A model generated the notes under the pieces. It was not told where the DNA came from. It worked only from the letters and a program-made list of their open reading frames with translations, and made no database searches. 43,480 nt of DNA from NCBI GenBank assembly GCA_937949945.1, contig CALFEQ010000068.1, positions 1-43,480 on the forward strand, given 5' to 3'. A program made the translations under genes and the position numbers. Source of the stretch: an uncultured Myxococcales bacterium (GTDB lineage Bacteria; Myxococcota_A; Polyangia; Polyangiales; Polyangiaceae). Positions 22,930 to 31,234 of this stretch are shown piece after piece; within the stretch, counting starts at the first letter, position 1, and each line of letters begins with the position of its first letter.

Positions 22930-24393
22930 ATGGCGCGCCCGAGCGAGAGCGAGACGGTCTGGCGGATCGCGGAGAGCGTCCGCAAGGGAGAACGGCGAGC
23001 GGTCGAGGTCGCGGAGGCGACGCTCTCTCGCATCGAGGAGCGCGACGGCCCGCTCCACGCGTTCCTCACGGTCTCGAAGGACGAGCTCATGGCGCAGGCG
23101 CGCGCCGTCGACGAGAAGCGCGCACGCGGCGAGGCGCTCGGGCCCCTCGCGGGCGTGCCCGTCGCCCTCAAGGACGCCATCTGCACGCGCGGGCTCGTCA
23201 CGACGGCCGCGTCGAAGATCCTCGAGAAGTGGGTCCCGCCGTACGACGCCACCGTCGTCGCGAGGCTCCGCGCGGCCGACGCGCTCATCCCCGGCAAGAC
23301 GAACCTCGACGAGTTCGCGATGGGCTCGTCGAACGAGACATCGGCCTTCGGACCGACGCGGAACCCGGTCGATCCGAAGCGGACGCCCGGCGGCTCGTCC
23401 GGAGGCAGCGCCGTCGCGGTGGCCGCGGGCATGTCGCCTGCTTCGCTCGGGAGCGACACCGGCGGATCCATCCGCCAGCCCGCCGCGTTCACGGGCGTCG
23501 TCGGGATCAAGCCGACGTACGGGCGCGTGTCGCGCTACGGGCTCATCGCGTTCGCGTCGAGCCTCGATCAGATCGGACCGTTCGCGAACGACGTGCGCGG
23601 CGCCGCGCGCGTCCTGTCCGTGATCGCCGGGCACGATCCGAACGACAGCACCTCGCTCACGACGCCGGTGCCGGACTTCGAGCAGGCGTGCGGCAAGAGC
23701 GTGCGCGGCTTGCGCCTCGGCGTGCCCGCCGAGTACTTCGGCCAAGGGCTCGATCCCGAGGTCGAGGCGAGCGTCCGCGCCGCGATCGGCGAGCTCGAGA
23801 AGGACGGCTGCGTCGTGCGGCCCGTGAGCCTGCCGCACACGAAGCACGCGGTGGCCACGTACTACGTCGTCGCGACGGCGGAGGCGTCGAGCAACCTCGC
23901 GCGCTACGACGGCGTCCGTTACGGGCTCCGCGTCGAGCGGCCCGCCACGAGCGCGAAGCAGGCCTCGGCGCTACGCGCGATGTACGGCGCGACGCGTGAC
24001 GCGGGCTTCGGCCCCGAGGTGAAGCGACGCATCCTGCTCGGCACGTTCGTCCTCTCGGCCGGCTACTACGACGCGTACTACCTCAAGGCGCAGAAGGTCC
24101 GGACGCTCATCCGGCGCGACTTCGAGAAGGTCTTCGGCGAGGTCGACGCCATCGTGTGTCCGACCTACCCGACGCCGGCGTTCGAGCTCGGCGAGAAGAC
24201 GAGCGACCCGCTCGCGATGTACCTCGGCGACGTCTACACGCTGCCCGCGAGCCTCGCGGGGCTTCCCGCGATCAGCGTGCCGTGCGCGCCGACGAAGGCC
24301 GGCCTGCCCGTCGGGCTGCAGATCATCGGCCGGCCGCTCGACGAGGCCACGATCCTGTCGCTCGCCACGGCCGTGGAGTCGAAGCACGCATGA
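22930..24393 (+). CDS. gatA: Asp/Glu-tRNA amidotransferase subunit A
   Basis: Amidase-signature subunit that frees ammonia from glutamine for tRNA amidation. 487 residues, the normal length. The Ser-cisSer-Lys triad is intact: Lys81 in VALKDAICT, Ser156 in GGSSGGSAVAV and Ser180 in DTGGSIRQPA. Other signatures: GKTNLDEFAMGSSNE, KPTYGRVSRYGL, and near the end GLPVGLQIIGRP. It follows gatC by 3 bp. The gene for the tRNA-binding GatB does not follow; an acetyltransferase does, so gatB must lie elsewhere. Confidence 0.98.
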   Translation: MARPSESETVWRIAESVRKGERRAVEVAEATLSRIEERDGPLHAFLTVSKDELMAQARAVDEKRARGEALGPLAGVPVALKDAICTRGLVTTAASKILEKWVPPYDATVVARLRAADALIPGKTNLDEFAMGSSNETSAFGPTRNPVDPKRTPGGSSGGSAVAVAAGMSPASLGSDTGGSIRQPAAFTGVVGIKPTYGRVSRYGLIAFASSLDQIGPFANDVRGAARVLSVIAGHDPNDSTSLTTPVPDFEQACGKSVRGLRLGVPAEYFGQGLDPEVEASVRAAIGELEKDGCVVRPVSLPHTKHAVATYYVVATAEASSNLARYDGVRYGLRVERPATSAKQASALRAMYGATRDAGFGPEVKRRILLGTFVLSAGYYDAYYLKAQKVRTLIRRDFEKVFGEVDAIVCPTYPTPAFELGEKTSDPLAMYLGDVYTLPASLAGLPAISVPCAPTKAGLPVGLQIIGRPLDEATILSLATAVESKHA

Positions 24394-24430
24394 CGGACGG
24401 ACGGAGCCCGGCCCGACTGGACGGCCCTCG

Positions 24431-25018
24431 ATGAGCTTCACCGTCGAGGAGCTCGCGGAGGGGCACCTGCCGCTCCTGCACGCGTTGTTCGAGGCGTCCT
24501 CGAGCACGTGCTTCTGCCGCTACTGGCACTTCGAGGGCACGAAGAACGACTGGCTCGATCGCTGCGCGAACCGACCCGAGGAGAACGCGGCCGAGCTCGA
24601 CGCGGCCGTCCGCGCGAAAGATCCGGCCGCGCGCGGCCTCGTCGCCCGCGACCCGGCCGCCGGCTCCGCGATCGTCGGATGGATGAAGCTCACCGCGCGC
24701 GTGCACGTGCCGAAGCTCCGCAACCTGCCCGTTTATCGAAGCGTCGACCTCGGCGACGAGGTCACCACCTTCAGCATCGGCTGCTTCCTCGTCCACCCGG
24801 AGGCGCGTGGGCGAGGCGTCGCCCGCGCCCTCGTCGAGGCCGCGCCCGCGTTCGTCCGGCGTTGGGGAGGCCGCGCGATCGAGGCTTACCCCCGGCGGTC
24901 GAGCGAGCCGCTCTACCCCGAGGAGGCCTGGCAGGGCCCGGAGAGCCTCTTCGTGCGGGCCGGCTTCGAGCTGGTGCTCGACCAGCCGGCCTACCCGGTC
25001 TACCGCCTGCTCCTCTGA
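24431..25018 (+). CDS. GNAT family N-acetyltransferase
   Basis: A 195-residue acetyltransferase of the GNAT fold. The acetyl-CoA-binding motif A is clear: IGCFLVHPEARGRGVARALVE-type sequence with the RGRGVA loop. The C-terminal RAGFELVLDQPAYPVYRLLL matches the last GNAT strands. The Cys-rich stretch STCFCRYWHFEG near residue 25 occurs in a subgroup of uncharacterised GNATs. The ATG at 24431 is 37 bp after gatA, so it may be co-transcribed. Acceptor substrate unknown. Confidence 0.85.
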   Translation: MSFTVEELAEGHLPLLHALFEASSSTCFCRYWHFEGTKNDWLDRCANRPEENAAELDAAVRAKDPAARGLVARDPAAGSAIVGWMKLTARVHVPKLRNLPVYRSVDLGDEVTTFSIGCFLVHPEARGRGVARALVEAAPAFVRRWGGRAIEAYPRRSSEPLYPEEAWQGPESLFVRAGFELVLDQPAYPVYRLLL

Positions 25019-25202
25019 GCTCCGTCCGATTGTCAAGCCTCTCCCCGGGCCGATCCGTGGCCGACCGCCGAGCAGGGGCCCCTCCCGTCGGCTCCGTGGC
25101 GAGACGGAGACCAGGCCGGGGGCGGCCGGGTGGTCCGCGGCGGGAAAATGGCGGGCCGACTATGTTTCTGCGTGACGAATTGCTCGGGTACACTGCATCT
25201 CG

Positions 25203-28200
25203 GTGGATTCGAGCTTGCCGGTGCTCGTGTCGCGATTGCCGGACCGACGCGCGCTTACGCGCCTCGTTCGGGCAGCGCTACGGCATGAAGTCGCGCAGGT
25301 GGAGCTCCAGCGAGCCCCGCAGCGGGCCGAGGCGCACACGCTCGATCTCCACGTCGCCGGCCAACCGCCCCTCGCGCTCTTGGCCGAGCCCGCCGGCGCT
25401 CCGCAGAACGGTCAGTTTCCGCTGCGCCTGCGCCCGCTCTACCGAGCGCAGGCAGCGCAGCTCTATGCGCTCCTCGAAGCCGAGAACGTCTCGCTCGACG
25501 ACCCGCCCGACACGCCCGTGTCGGACACCGTGGCGGCGCCCCCGCCCGACGCCGCCGCTGCACAGTCCGCACGCGTGACGGGTGACGCGGCGCCGATCGC
25601 CCGCGCGATGTCCGGGGCCGCGCCGGCGCCGGTGGTTCAAGCCTCGCGACCGTCGATGCAAGCCCTGAAGTCGACGGCGCAGATGCCTCGGCGGAGCGTG
25701 CCTGCCTTCGAGGCGCAGATCGTCGCAGCAGCGCAGACCGGTGCTGCGCGCGAAGCGGTGCAGTCGGGCGGCGCGGTCGCGAAGTCCGGCAGGGTGCCCG
25801 TGCATGCGGGCGGCGAGCGGCCGGAGGGCGCTCGCCCGGCGGCCGATCCGGCGAGCCGGCAGCCCGGTCACGCAGCGAGCGCATCGCCTTCGGCCGCGGC
25901 CGATCCCCGCAAGACGGTCCCGAGCGCGACGTGGGGGCCGCTCGTGCAGGCCGCGCAGCTCGACCCGAGGCGCACGGTCCCGACCGCGGCGGCTCGGGCG
26001 GCGCCGGTCGCGGAGGCGCCGCAGCATCACGATCCGAAGCGCACCGTCCCGAGCGCGAGCTGGGACGTCCACGTCGGGCGCTCACCGGCTCCGCCGCCGG
26101 TGGAGGTCGTCACGCAGGACGAGCCGCCCCCTGCGAAGGACGGGCCCGATGCCGAAGACGACTCGCTCAGCGTCAGCGTCGTCTTCGACCTCGACGACAT
26201 GAGCACGAGCACCGTCGACGAGATGGCGGCCGCACGTGCCGCGCTCGTGGCGGCCGAGCAGCAGGACGCACCGTCGACGGCGCCCGAGGAGCGGGCGATC
26301 GAGACCGCGCCGACGCAGGAGCAGCTCCCGGCCGACGTGGAAGAGCCGAGCCTCAGCGTCAGCGTCGTCTTCGAGCCGGACGACCTGCCTCCGCAGATGC
26401 TCGAGGGCGTGCCCTCCCCCATCGACGGCGCCCCCATCGACGCCGCGCCGACGGTGGCGCCGCCTGCCGACCTTCCTCCGAGCGAGGGCCAGCGCACGGT
26501 CGTCGACGTCGGCCTCGAGGCCGAGTCGGAGACGCCCGACTCCGCCGAGCCTGGCTCGGGGCAGACGGTCATCGACGCCAGCGGCTCGAGCGACGAGTCG
26601 TTCTTCGACGAAGCGCTGGCGAACTTCCCGGCGCCGCGGTTCGACGACGACGAGGTGCCCGAGGCGGGCGAGACGTCCGCCGCCCTCGGCGAAGGCGAGT
26701 TCGACGTGGACGTCGACGACGCGCTCGCCGGCGTGATCGAGGTCGGCCCGTTCGAGGACGACGACATGGTCGACGTGCCTCCCCCGCCGGAAGACGACGG
26801 CGCGCTCGGCCCCGAAGCCGGGGTGGCGCCGGCGACGTCGCTCGGCGCGGCGGAGGGCATGAGCCTGGATCGACGGCTCGCCCCGATCGAAGACGACGAC
26901 AGCGACAACGACGCGACGCTCGTTCGGTTCCCGACCGCAGGGGCGTCGCCCTCGCCCGTCTCCGCCCGGGCGCCGAAGCCCGACGAGCCCATCGTGCGTC
27001 CGGAGGCGCGCGACCGGCAGGAGCTCACGCCGACGCAACAGACGGCGATCGGCACCGCGAAGAGCGCACGCGGCGCGCCGTCGGAGGAGTCGGACGATCC
27101 CGATCCGTCCGGCGACAAACCCACGATCGCGCGCGGCCTGGCGCTCGACGAAGAGGACACCGCCGCCCTCGCCCGGCCGCCGGTCGCTCCTCCGCCCCAG
27201 CCGGTCTCGTCGCGTGCGCACGGCAGCGACAGCCTCGTCGGACGGCGGATCGCCGAGGGCAAGTACATCATCGAGTCGCTCATCGGCAGCGGCGCGGCCG
27301 GCGCGGTCTATCGCGCGACGCATCGCGAGCTCCGCCGCACCGTCGCGATCAAGGTCCTGCACCCGCACTACCAGCAGGACCCGCAGTTCATGACGAGCTT
27401 CCGCGGCGAGGCGCTCGCGGCGAGCCAGCTCGATCACCCGAACGTCATGCGGGTCCTCGACTTCGGGCAGGAGCCGGACGGGCTCGTCTACATCGTCATG
27501 GAGTACCTCTCGGGGCGCACGCTCCAGAGCCTCCTCGACGAAGAGCGCCGGCTGCCGACGGACCGCGCCGTCGAGATCATGATCCAGGTCTGCGCGGCGC
27601 TCAGCGTCGCGCACGACCACGGCATCATCCACCGCGACATCAAGCCGGACAACATCATGCTCGTGCCGAGTCGCGACGACGAAGGCGCGACGTTCGAGCT
27701 GGTGAAGGTCTGTGACTTCGGCATCGCGGCGCTCCAGAACCCGCGCGCGGAGGACGCGGAGCTCGCGGCGACCGAGCACGTCATCGCCGGCACACCCGAG
27801 TACATGTCGCCGGAGCAAGCGCGGGGCGCCGAGGTCGACGCGCGCTCCGACGTCTACGCGTGCGGCATCTGCCTGTACGAGCTCGTCACGGGTCGCCCGC
27901 CCTTCATCGGGAACACCCCGGCCGAGATCCTCATCAAGCAGCTCGAGGAGCAGCCGAAGCCGCCTTCGCAGATCATCAAGGGCCTCGATCCGCTCCTCGA
28001 GGAGATCATCCTCCGCGCGATCCAGAAGGATCCCGAGAAGCGGCATCAGTCGGCGCGCGAGCTGCGCGTCGAGCTGAAGGAGCTCATCGACCCCGGCGAG
28101 GGCTACGACGACGACGACAAGGACGAGCTCAGCATCGTCGAGAACGTCCCGGTCCTCGACGACCCCGCTTCCGGGTTCCCGGGCTTCTTCATCGCCTTCT

Positions 28201-30176
28201 CGAGCGCGATCCTCCGCTTCGGCCGCTTCGAGCGCGGGCACCACGAGTACCCGCAGGCGATGAAGGAGCTGCAGCGATCGCTCCGCGTCGCGCTCCGCGG
28301 CCGCAGCGAGCTCACGTTCGCGCGGCGCGACGTCCAGAAGACCATCGGCTTCGTCGTCATGAGCGGCACCGCGGAGATCGTCGACCTCCGCCGCCTCCTC
28401 GGGTCGCAGCTCATGGGGAGCTTCGGCGAGCCCTTCATCCAAGCGCTCGTCGACAAGGGCATCGCCTCGTTCACCATCCGCGAAGGGATCCCCGAGACCG
28501 AGCTCTCCTACATCGTCGAGATGATGCACGGTCCTCTCTCGCACGAGGACCTGCGAAAGGAGCTCTTCTCGAAGCCCCTGAACCACCTGTCGATCCTCTT
28601 CGTCAGCGACGTCGTCGGACGCGACCGCAAGCTCGTCTGGAAGGTGGGGCTCTGCGCGTCGCGGCTCACCCGCGACCTCCGCGCGCTCGCGAACGTCCGC
28701 GGGCTCAGCCTGAAGAAGATGCGCGAGACCCGCGACGAGCTGATCGGCGGCGTGGCGCGCCTCCTCACCCGCGGCGACGAGGTGAAGCAGTTCATCTTCA
28801 ACGCCGACCTCGTCGACGAGGCGGTCGCGAACTTGCGCGGCTTCTCGTCGTTCAGCGTGGCGCCGCTCATCATCCAGCGCGTGCTGCACGAGTCCTGCGC
28901 GGAGGCGGCGACGATCCTCATCAACGACTACGACACGGGCAACGGCGATCCCGAGCGCATCCAGGCATTCCTCCGCCTCTTCGCTCAGCGTCTCGTCACG
29001 GAGCGCTCGCCGAAGTCCGACGCGGCGGTCGCCGAGCTCTATCGCCGCAAGATCGTCTCCGAGGAGGAGATGCCTCGCGATCTCCAGGAGTCGATCCGCG
29101 CGCAAGCGCTGGCCGACGCCCTCGTGCGCGAGCCTTCGCAGTTCCTCCGCACGCTCGACCTCATCGGCGACCCGGCCGCCTACGCGAACGAGATGCAGAC
29201 GCTCGAGGCGGCGATGGCGACGCTCGCGCGCCGCTCGGAGGCCGTCGCGCTGCTCGCCGTCATGATGACGCTCGCCCGTCACGCGAAGGGCTCGGGGGGC
29301 AAGCCGGGCCCGCGCGAGAACGCGGCGCTGCGCACGATGAAGACGATGCTCGACAAGCAGCGTCTGCTCCCCATCGCCACGACGCTGCTCGTCGGCCCGC
29401 CGCACCAGCGAGAAGCGGCGCGGCAGCTCATCCTCATCGCCGGGTCGGCCGGCGTCCAGGCGCTCTTCACGGCGCGCGAGTCGACGACCGATCCGTCGGC
29501 GCGCGCCGTCTTCGTGAACGTCCTCCGCGAGACCGGCCCCGCCGGCTGGACGCTGCTCTCGCAGGTGCTTCCGCAGATGGAGCTGCGCGACGACGCGGAG
29601 CTCGCCCTCGTCGAGGACCTCTTGCGCGCGATCCCGGACCGCGCCGACCCGGCCCTCGGCGAGACCGTCGCGAAGTTCCTCGCGCACCCGGTGCTCCGGC
29701 CCGTGGCGCTCTCGGCCATCGTCCCGCTCTGGGGCGAGCGCGCGAAGAAGCCGCTGGTCGAGGCCCTCGAGTACGCCGAGGAGCCGACGCGCATCGTGGC
29801 GTTGACCGAGCTGCGGCGCCTCGGAGCGATCGACGAGTACGTGTTCTCCGTCCTCGAGCGCTTCCTCACGATGAAGGGCAGCGCCGGCGAGGAGCTCCGT
29901 GCGGCCGCCGCCTCGGCCCTGGCCGACGTCCCCGCCCCGCTGCGCGCGCGCGCCATCCAGCTCCTGTCGAAGGCCGTCGAGGGCAAGCGCGGGTTCCTCG
30001 CGTCGCTCCGTGGCAGCAGCGACTCGGACGAGAGCGTCGTCGTGATGGAGGCGATGGGCGTCGCGCTGCTGAAGCTCGATCGCAACGAAGGCATCCGCGC
30101 CCTCAAGGGCCGCCTCTCGCGATCGGAGGGGCTCATGAAGGCGCGGCTGTCGGCCGTGCTGCAGATGGCGTCCTGA
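25203..30176 (+). CDS. Very large Ser/Thr protein kinase with disordered N-terminal half and helical-repeat tail
   Basis: A 1657-residue protein from a GTG start. Residues 1-100 are an uncharacterised folded segment; about 100-670 are Ala/Pro/Asp-rich and disordered, with three copies of DP[RK][KR]TVP[ST]A (residues 234, 254, 277) and two copies of SLSVSVVF[DE] (about 321 and 384). A PknB-like kinase domain spans about 680-960: GSGAAGAVYRA, VAIKVL (catalytic Lys), HRDIKPDN from His810, CDFGIA and GTPEYMSPEQARG are intact. Then about 690 residues are all-helical, HEAT/ARM-like. No membrane segment is seen, so it is cytoplasmic. The Thr-containing repeats could be autophosphorylation or FHA docking sites (inference). 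Confidence 0.9.
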   Translation: MDSSLPVLVSRLPDRRALTRLVRAALRHEVAQVELQRAPQRAEAHTLDLHVAGQPPLALLAEPAGAPQNGQFPLRLRPLYRAQAAQLYALLEAENVSLDDPPDTPVSDTVAAPPPDAAAAQSARVTGDAAPIARAMSGAAPAPVVQASRPSMQALKSTAQMPRRSVPAFEAQIVAAAQTGAAREAVQSGGAVAKSGRVPVHAGGERPEGARPAADPASRQPGHAASASPSAAADPRKTVPSATWGPLVQAAQLDPRRTVPTAAARAAPVAEAPQHHDPKRTVPSASWDVHVGRSPAPPPVEVVTQDEPPPAKDGPDAEDDSLSVSVVFDLDDMSTSTVDEMAAARAALVAAEQQDAPSTAPEERAIETAPTQEQLPADVEEPSLSVSVVFEPDDLPPQMLEGVPSPIDGAPIDAAPTVAPPADLPPSEGQRTVVDVGLEAESETPDSAEPGSGQTVIDASGSSDESFFDEALANFPAPRFDDDEVPEAGETSAALGEGEFDVDVDDALAGVIEVGPFEDDDMVDVPPPPEDDGALGPEAGVAPATSLGAAEGMSLDRRLAPIEDDDSDNDATLVRFPTAGASPSPVSARAPKPDEPIVRPEARDRQELTPTQQTAIGTAKSARGAPSEESDDPDPSGDKPTIARGLALDEEDTAALARPPVAPPPQPVSSRAHGSDSLVGRRIAEGKYIIESLIGSGAAGAVYRATHRELRRTVAIKVLHPHYQQDPQFMTSFRGEALAASQLDHPNVMRVLDFGQEPDGLVYIVMEYLSGRTLQSLLDEERRLPTDRAVEIMIQVCAALSVAHDHGIIHRDIKPDNIMLVPSRDDEGATFELVKVCDFGIAALQNPRAEDAELAATEHVIAGTPEYMSPEQARGAEVDARSDVYACGICLYELVTGRPPFIGNTPAEILIKQLEEQPKPPSQIIKGLDPLLEEIILRAIQKDPEKRHQSARELRVELKELIDPGEGYDDDDKDELSIVENVPVLDDPASGFPGFFIAFSSAILRFGRFERGHHEYPQAMKELQRSLRVALRGRSELTFARRDVQKTIGFVVMSGTAEIVDLRRLLGSQLMGSFGEPFIQALVDKGIASFTIREGIPETELSYIVEMMHGPLSHEDLRKELFSKPLNHLSILFVSDVVGRDRKLVWKVGLCASRLTRDLRALANVRGLSLKKMRETRDELIGGVARLLTRGDEVKQFIFNADLVDEAVANLRGFSSFSVAPLIIQRVLHESCAEAATILINDYDTGNGDPERIQAFLRLFAQRLVTERSPKSDAAVAELYRRKIVSEEEMPRDLQESIRAQALADALVREPSQFLRTLDLIGDPAAYANEMQTLEAAMATLARRSEAVALLAVMMTLARHAKGSGGKPGPRENAALRTMKTMLDKQRLLPIATTLLVGPPHQREAARQLILIAGSAGVQALFTARESTTDPSARAVFVNVLRETGPAGWTLLSQVLPQMELRDDAELALVEDLLRAIPDRADPALGETVAKFLAHPVLRPVALSAIVPLWGERAKKPLVEALEYAEEPTRIVALTELRRLGAIDEYVFSVLERFLTMKGSAGEELRAAAASALADVPAPLRARAIQLLSKAVEGKRGFLASLRGSSDSDESVVVMEAMGVALLKLDRNEGIRALKGRLSRSEGLMKARLSAVLQMAS

Positions 30177-30188
30177 CCGCTTGGGCGA

Positions 30189-30480
30189 TCAGCGCACGCA
30201 CTTGCCGTACGGGTCGACGCGGAGACGGTCGTCGCACTTGCGCGCACCGAACCGATCCGCGTTGTTCGGGTCCGTGTAGCAGGCCGTCTGGCCCTCGCCG
30301 CCGCACGCGATGCACTTCTGGCCCGGTCGGCTACGTGGGCGGTCGGCCCCCTCCCGTCGGCTGCATCGGCTCGGGTCGCGGGGGAGCGCAGGCCGCCGAG
30401 CAGCCCGCCAACGCCGTCGCCACGATGAACAGCGCCCCGCTCCTCCCTCGTCCGATACCTACACTGTAGGCACGAGACAT
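30189..30480 (-). pseudogene. Small lipoprotein gene split by a frameshift
   Basis: From the ATG at 30480 the frame reads MSRAYSVGIGRGRSGALFIV followed by ATALAGCSAAC, a canonical lipoprotein signal (LAGC), then PRPEPMQPTGGGRPPT and a stop at 30331. In the shifted frame directly downstream a protein-like stretch continues, GQKCIACGGEGQTACYTDPN, then NADRFGARKCDDRLRVDPYG and KCVR, to a stop at 30189, with paired Cys residues as in small secreted proteins. A single-base change in the C/G runs near 30330-30345 would join them into about 96 residues. It is either a true frameshift or a sequencing error in a homopolymer. Confidence 0.6.
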
Positions 30481-30625
30481 ACCGAGCCCCACCGTCCGTA
30501 ACTGCTCGAATTTCGTAGTCCTCCTGGGAACGGAGCGGGCGGACCTGCGTGATTGCGGATCCACCAGCGGGCCTCGCGAGCCGTCCGTGGGGATCGGCGA
30601 GAAAGGGTCGGCGCAGCCGACGCGT

Positions 30626-31189
30626 ATGATGCAAACGGTGATGGAAAGCTCCTCGGTACGCGAGAGGCTCGCCGAGCTGCGAAAGCTCGGCGCGCGGGTC
30701 GAAACGGCAGAAGGCGTGACGACGGAAGAGGACGTCCGACGTGCCGAAGAGCGGCTCGGATTCCGTCTGCCTGCCGAGTATCGCGCGTTCGTCCTCGATC
30801 TCGGCAAGGTCGCGATCGAGCTCGAACGAACGTGGTTCTTCTACGGCCTCGAGGAGGCGTTGGCGAAGACGGAGGAGTACCGCGCCGAGTTCGACCGCTT
30901 CCGCGACGACGTCGGTCCCGACGGTCCGTACTACCCGACGCGCTTCCTCGTGCTCCACGACGAAGGCGACTTCTCGAACACGGCAGCGGGGACGGTCTAC
31001 GACGCCGACCTCGACGCGCTCCTCCGCACCGACGGCGGCCGATGGAACGATCGCGAGAAGGCCTTCGTCATGGGGTACTGGGACTACTTGCTCCAGGAGC
31101 TCGGCGAGATCCACGATCGAATCGCAGACCCGGACGACCCACTCGTCGCGGGCAGCGCTCGTGACCGCGCTCGGCGCGGCGAGCTCTGA
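30626..31189 (+). CDS. SMI1/KNR4 (SUKH)-like protein
   Basis: A 187-residue cytoplasmic protein; the start may be 30626, 30629 or 30641. The segment TTEEDVRRAEERLGFRLPAE followed by YRAFVLDLG matches the opening of SUKH-superfamily domains, in which a helix with LGxxLPxxYxxFL is the hallmark. Later FLVLHDEGDFSN and GTVYDADLDAL fit the strand region. SUKH proteins are often immunity proteins against polymorphic toxins, but no toxin gene is next to it; many also have unknown housekeeping roles. It converges on the kinase gene at 31235. Confidence 0.6.
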   Translation: MMQTVMESSSVRERLAELRKLGARVETAEGVTTEEDVRRAEERLGFRLPAEYRAFVLDLGKVAIELERTWFFYGLEEALAKTEEYRAEFDRFRDDVGPDGPYYPTRFLVLHDEGDFSNTAAGTVYDADLDALLRTDGGRWNDREKAFVMGYWDYLLQELGEIHDRIADPDDPLVAGSARDRARRGEL

Positions 31190-31234
31190 GGTCGCGCGCC
31201 GAAGGCAGGGACGCCCCTCGGGACGACCGCGCGC

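Noticed and set aside
26082..29687. 1201-codon minus-strand open frame across the large kinase gene
   Set aside because: Composition is DE/R/L-biased, mirrors the kinase codons and has no domain, signal or ribosome-binding site.
30133..30315. 60-codon minus-strand frame overlapping the broken lipoprotein
   Set aside because: Its Arg/Pro composition is that of a shadow frame; the neighbouring frame carries the Cys-patterned protein.
30626..31189. SUKH-like protein as immunity partner of a toxin system
   Set aside because: No toxin, Rhs/polymorphic or secretion gene is beside it; the neighbours are kinases and a broken lipoprotein.
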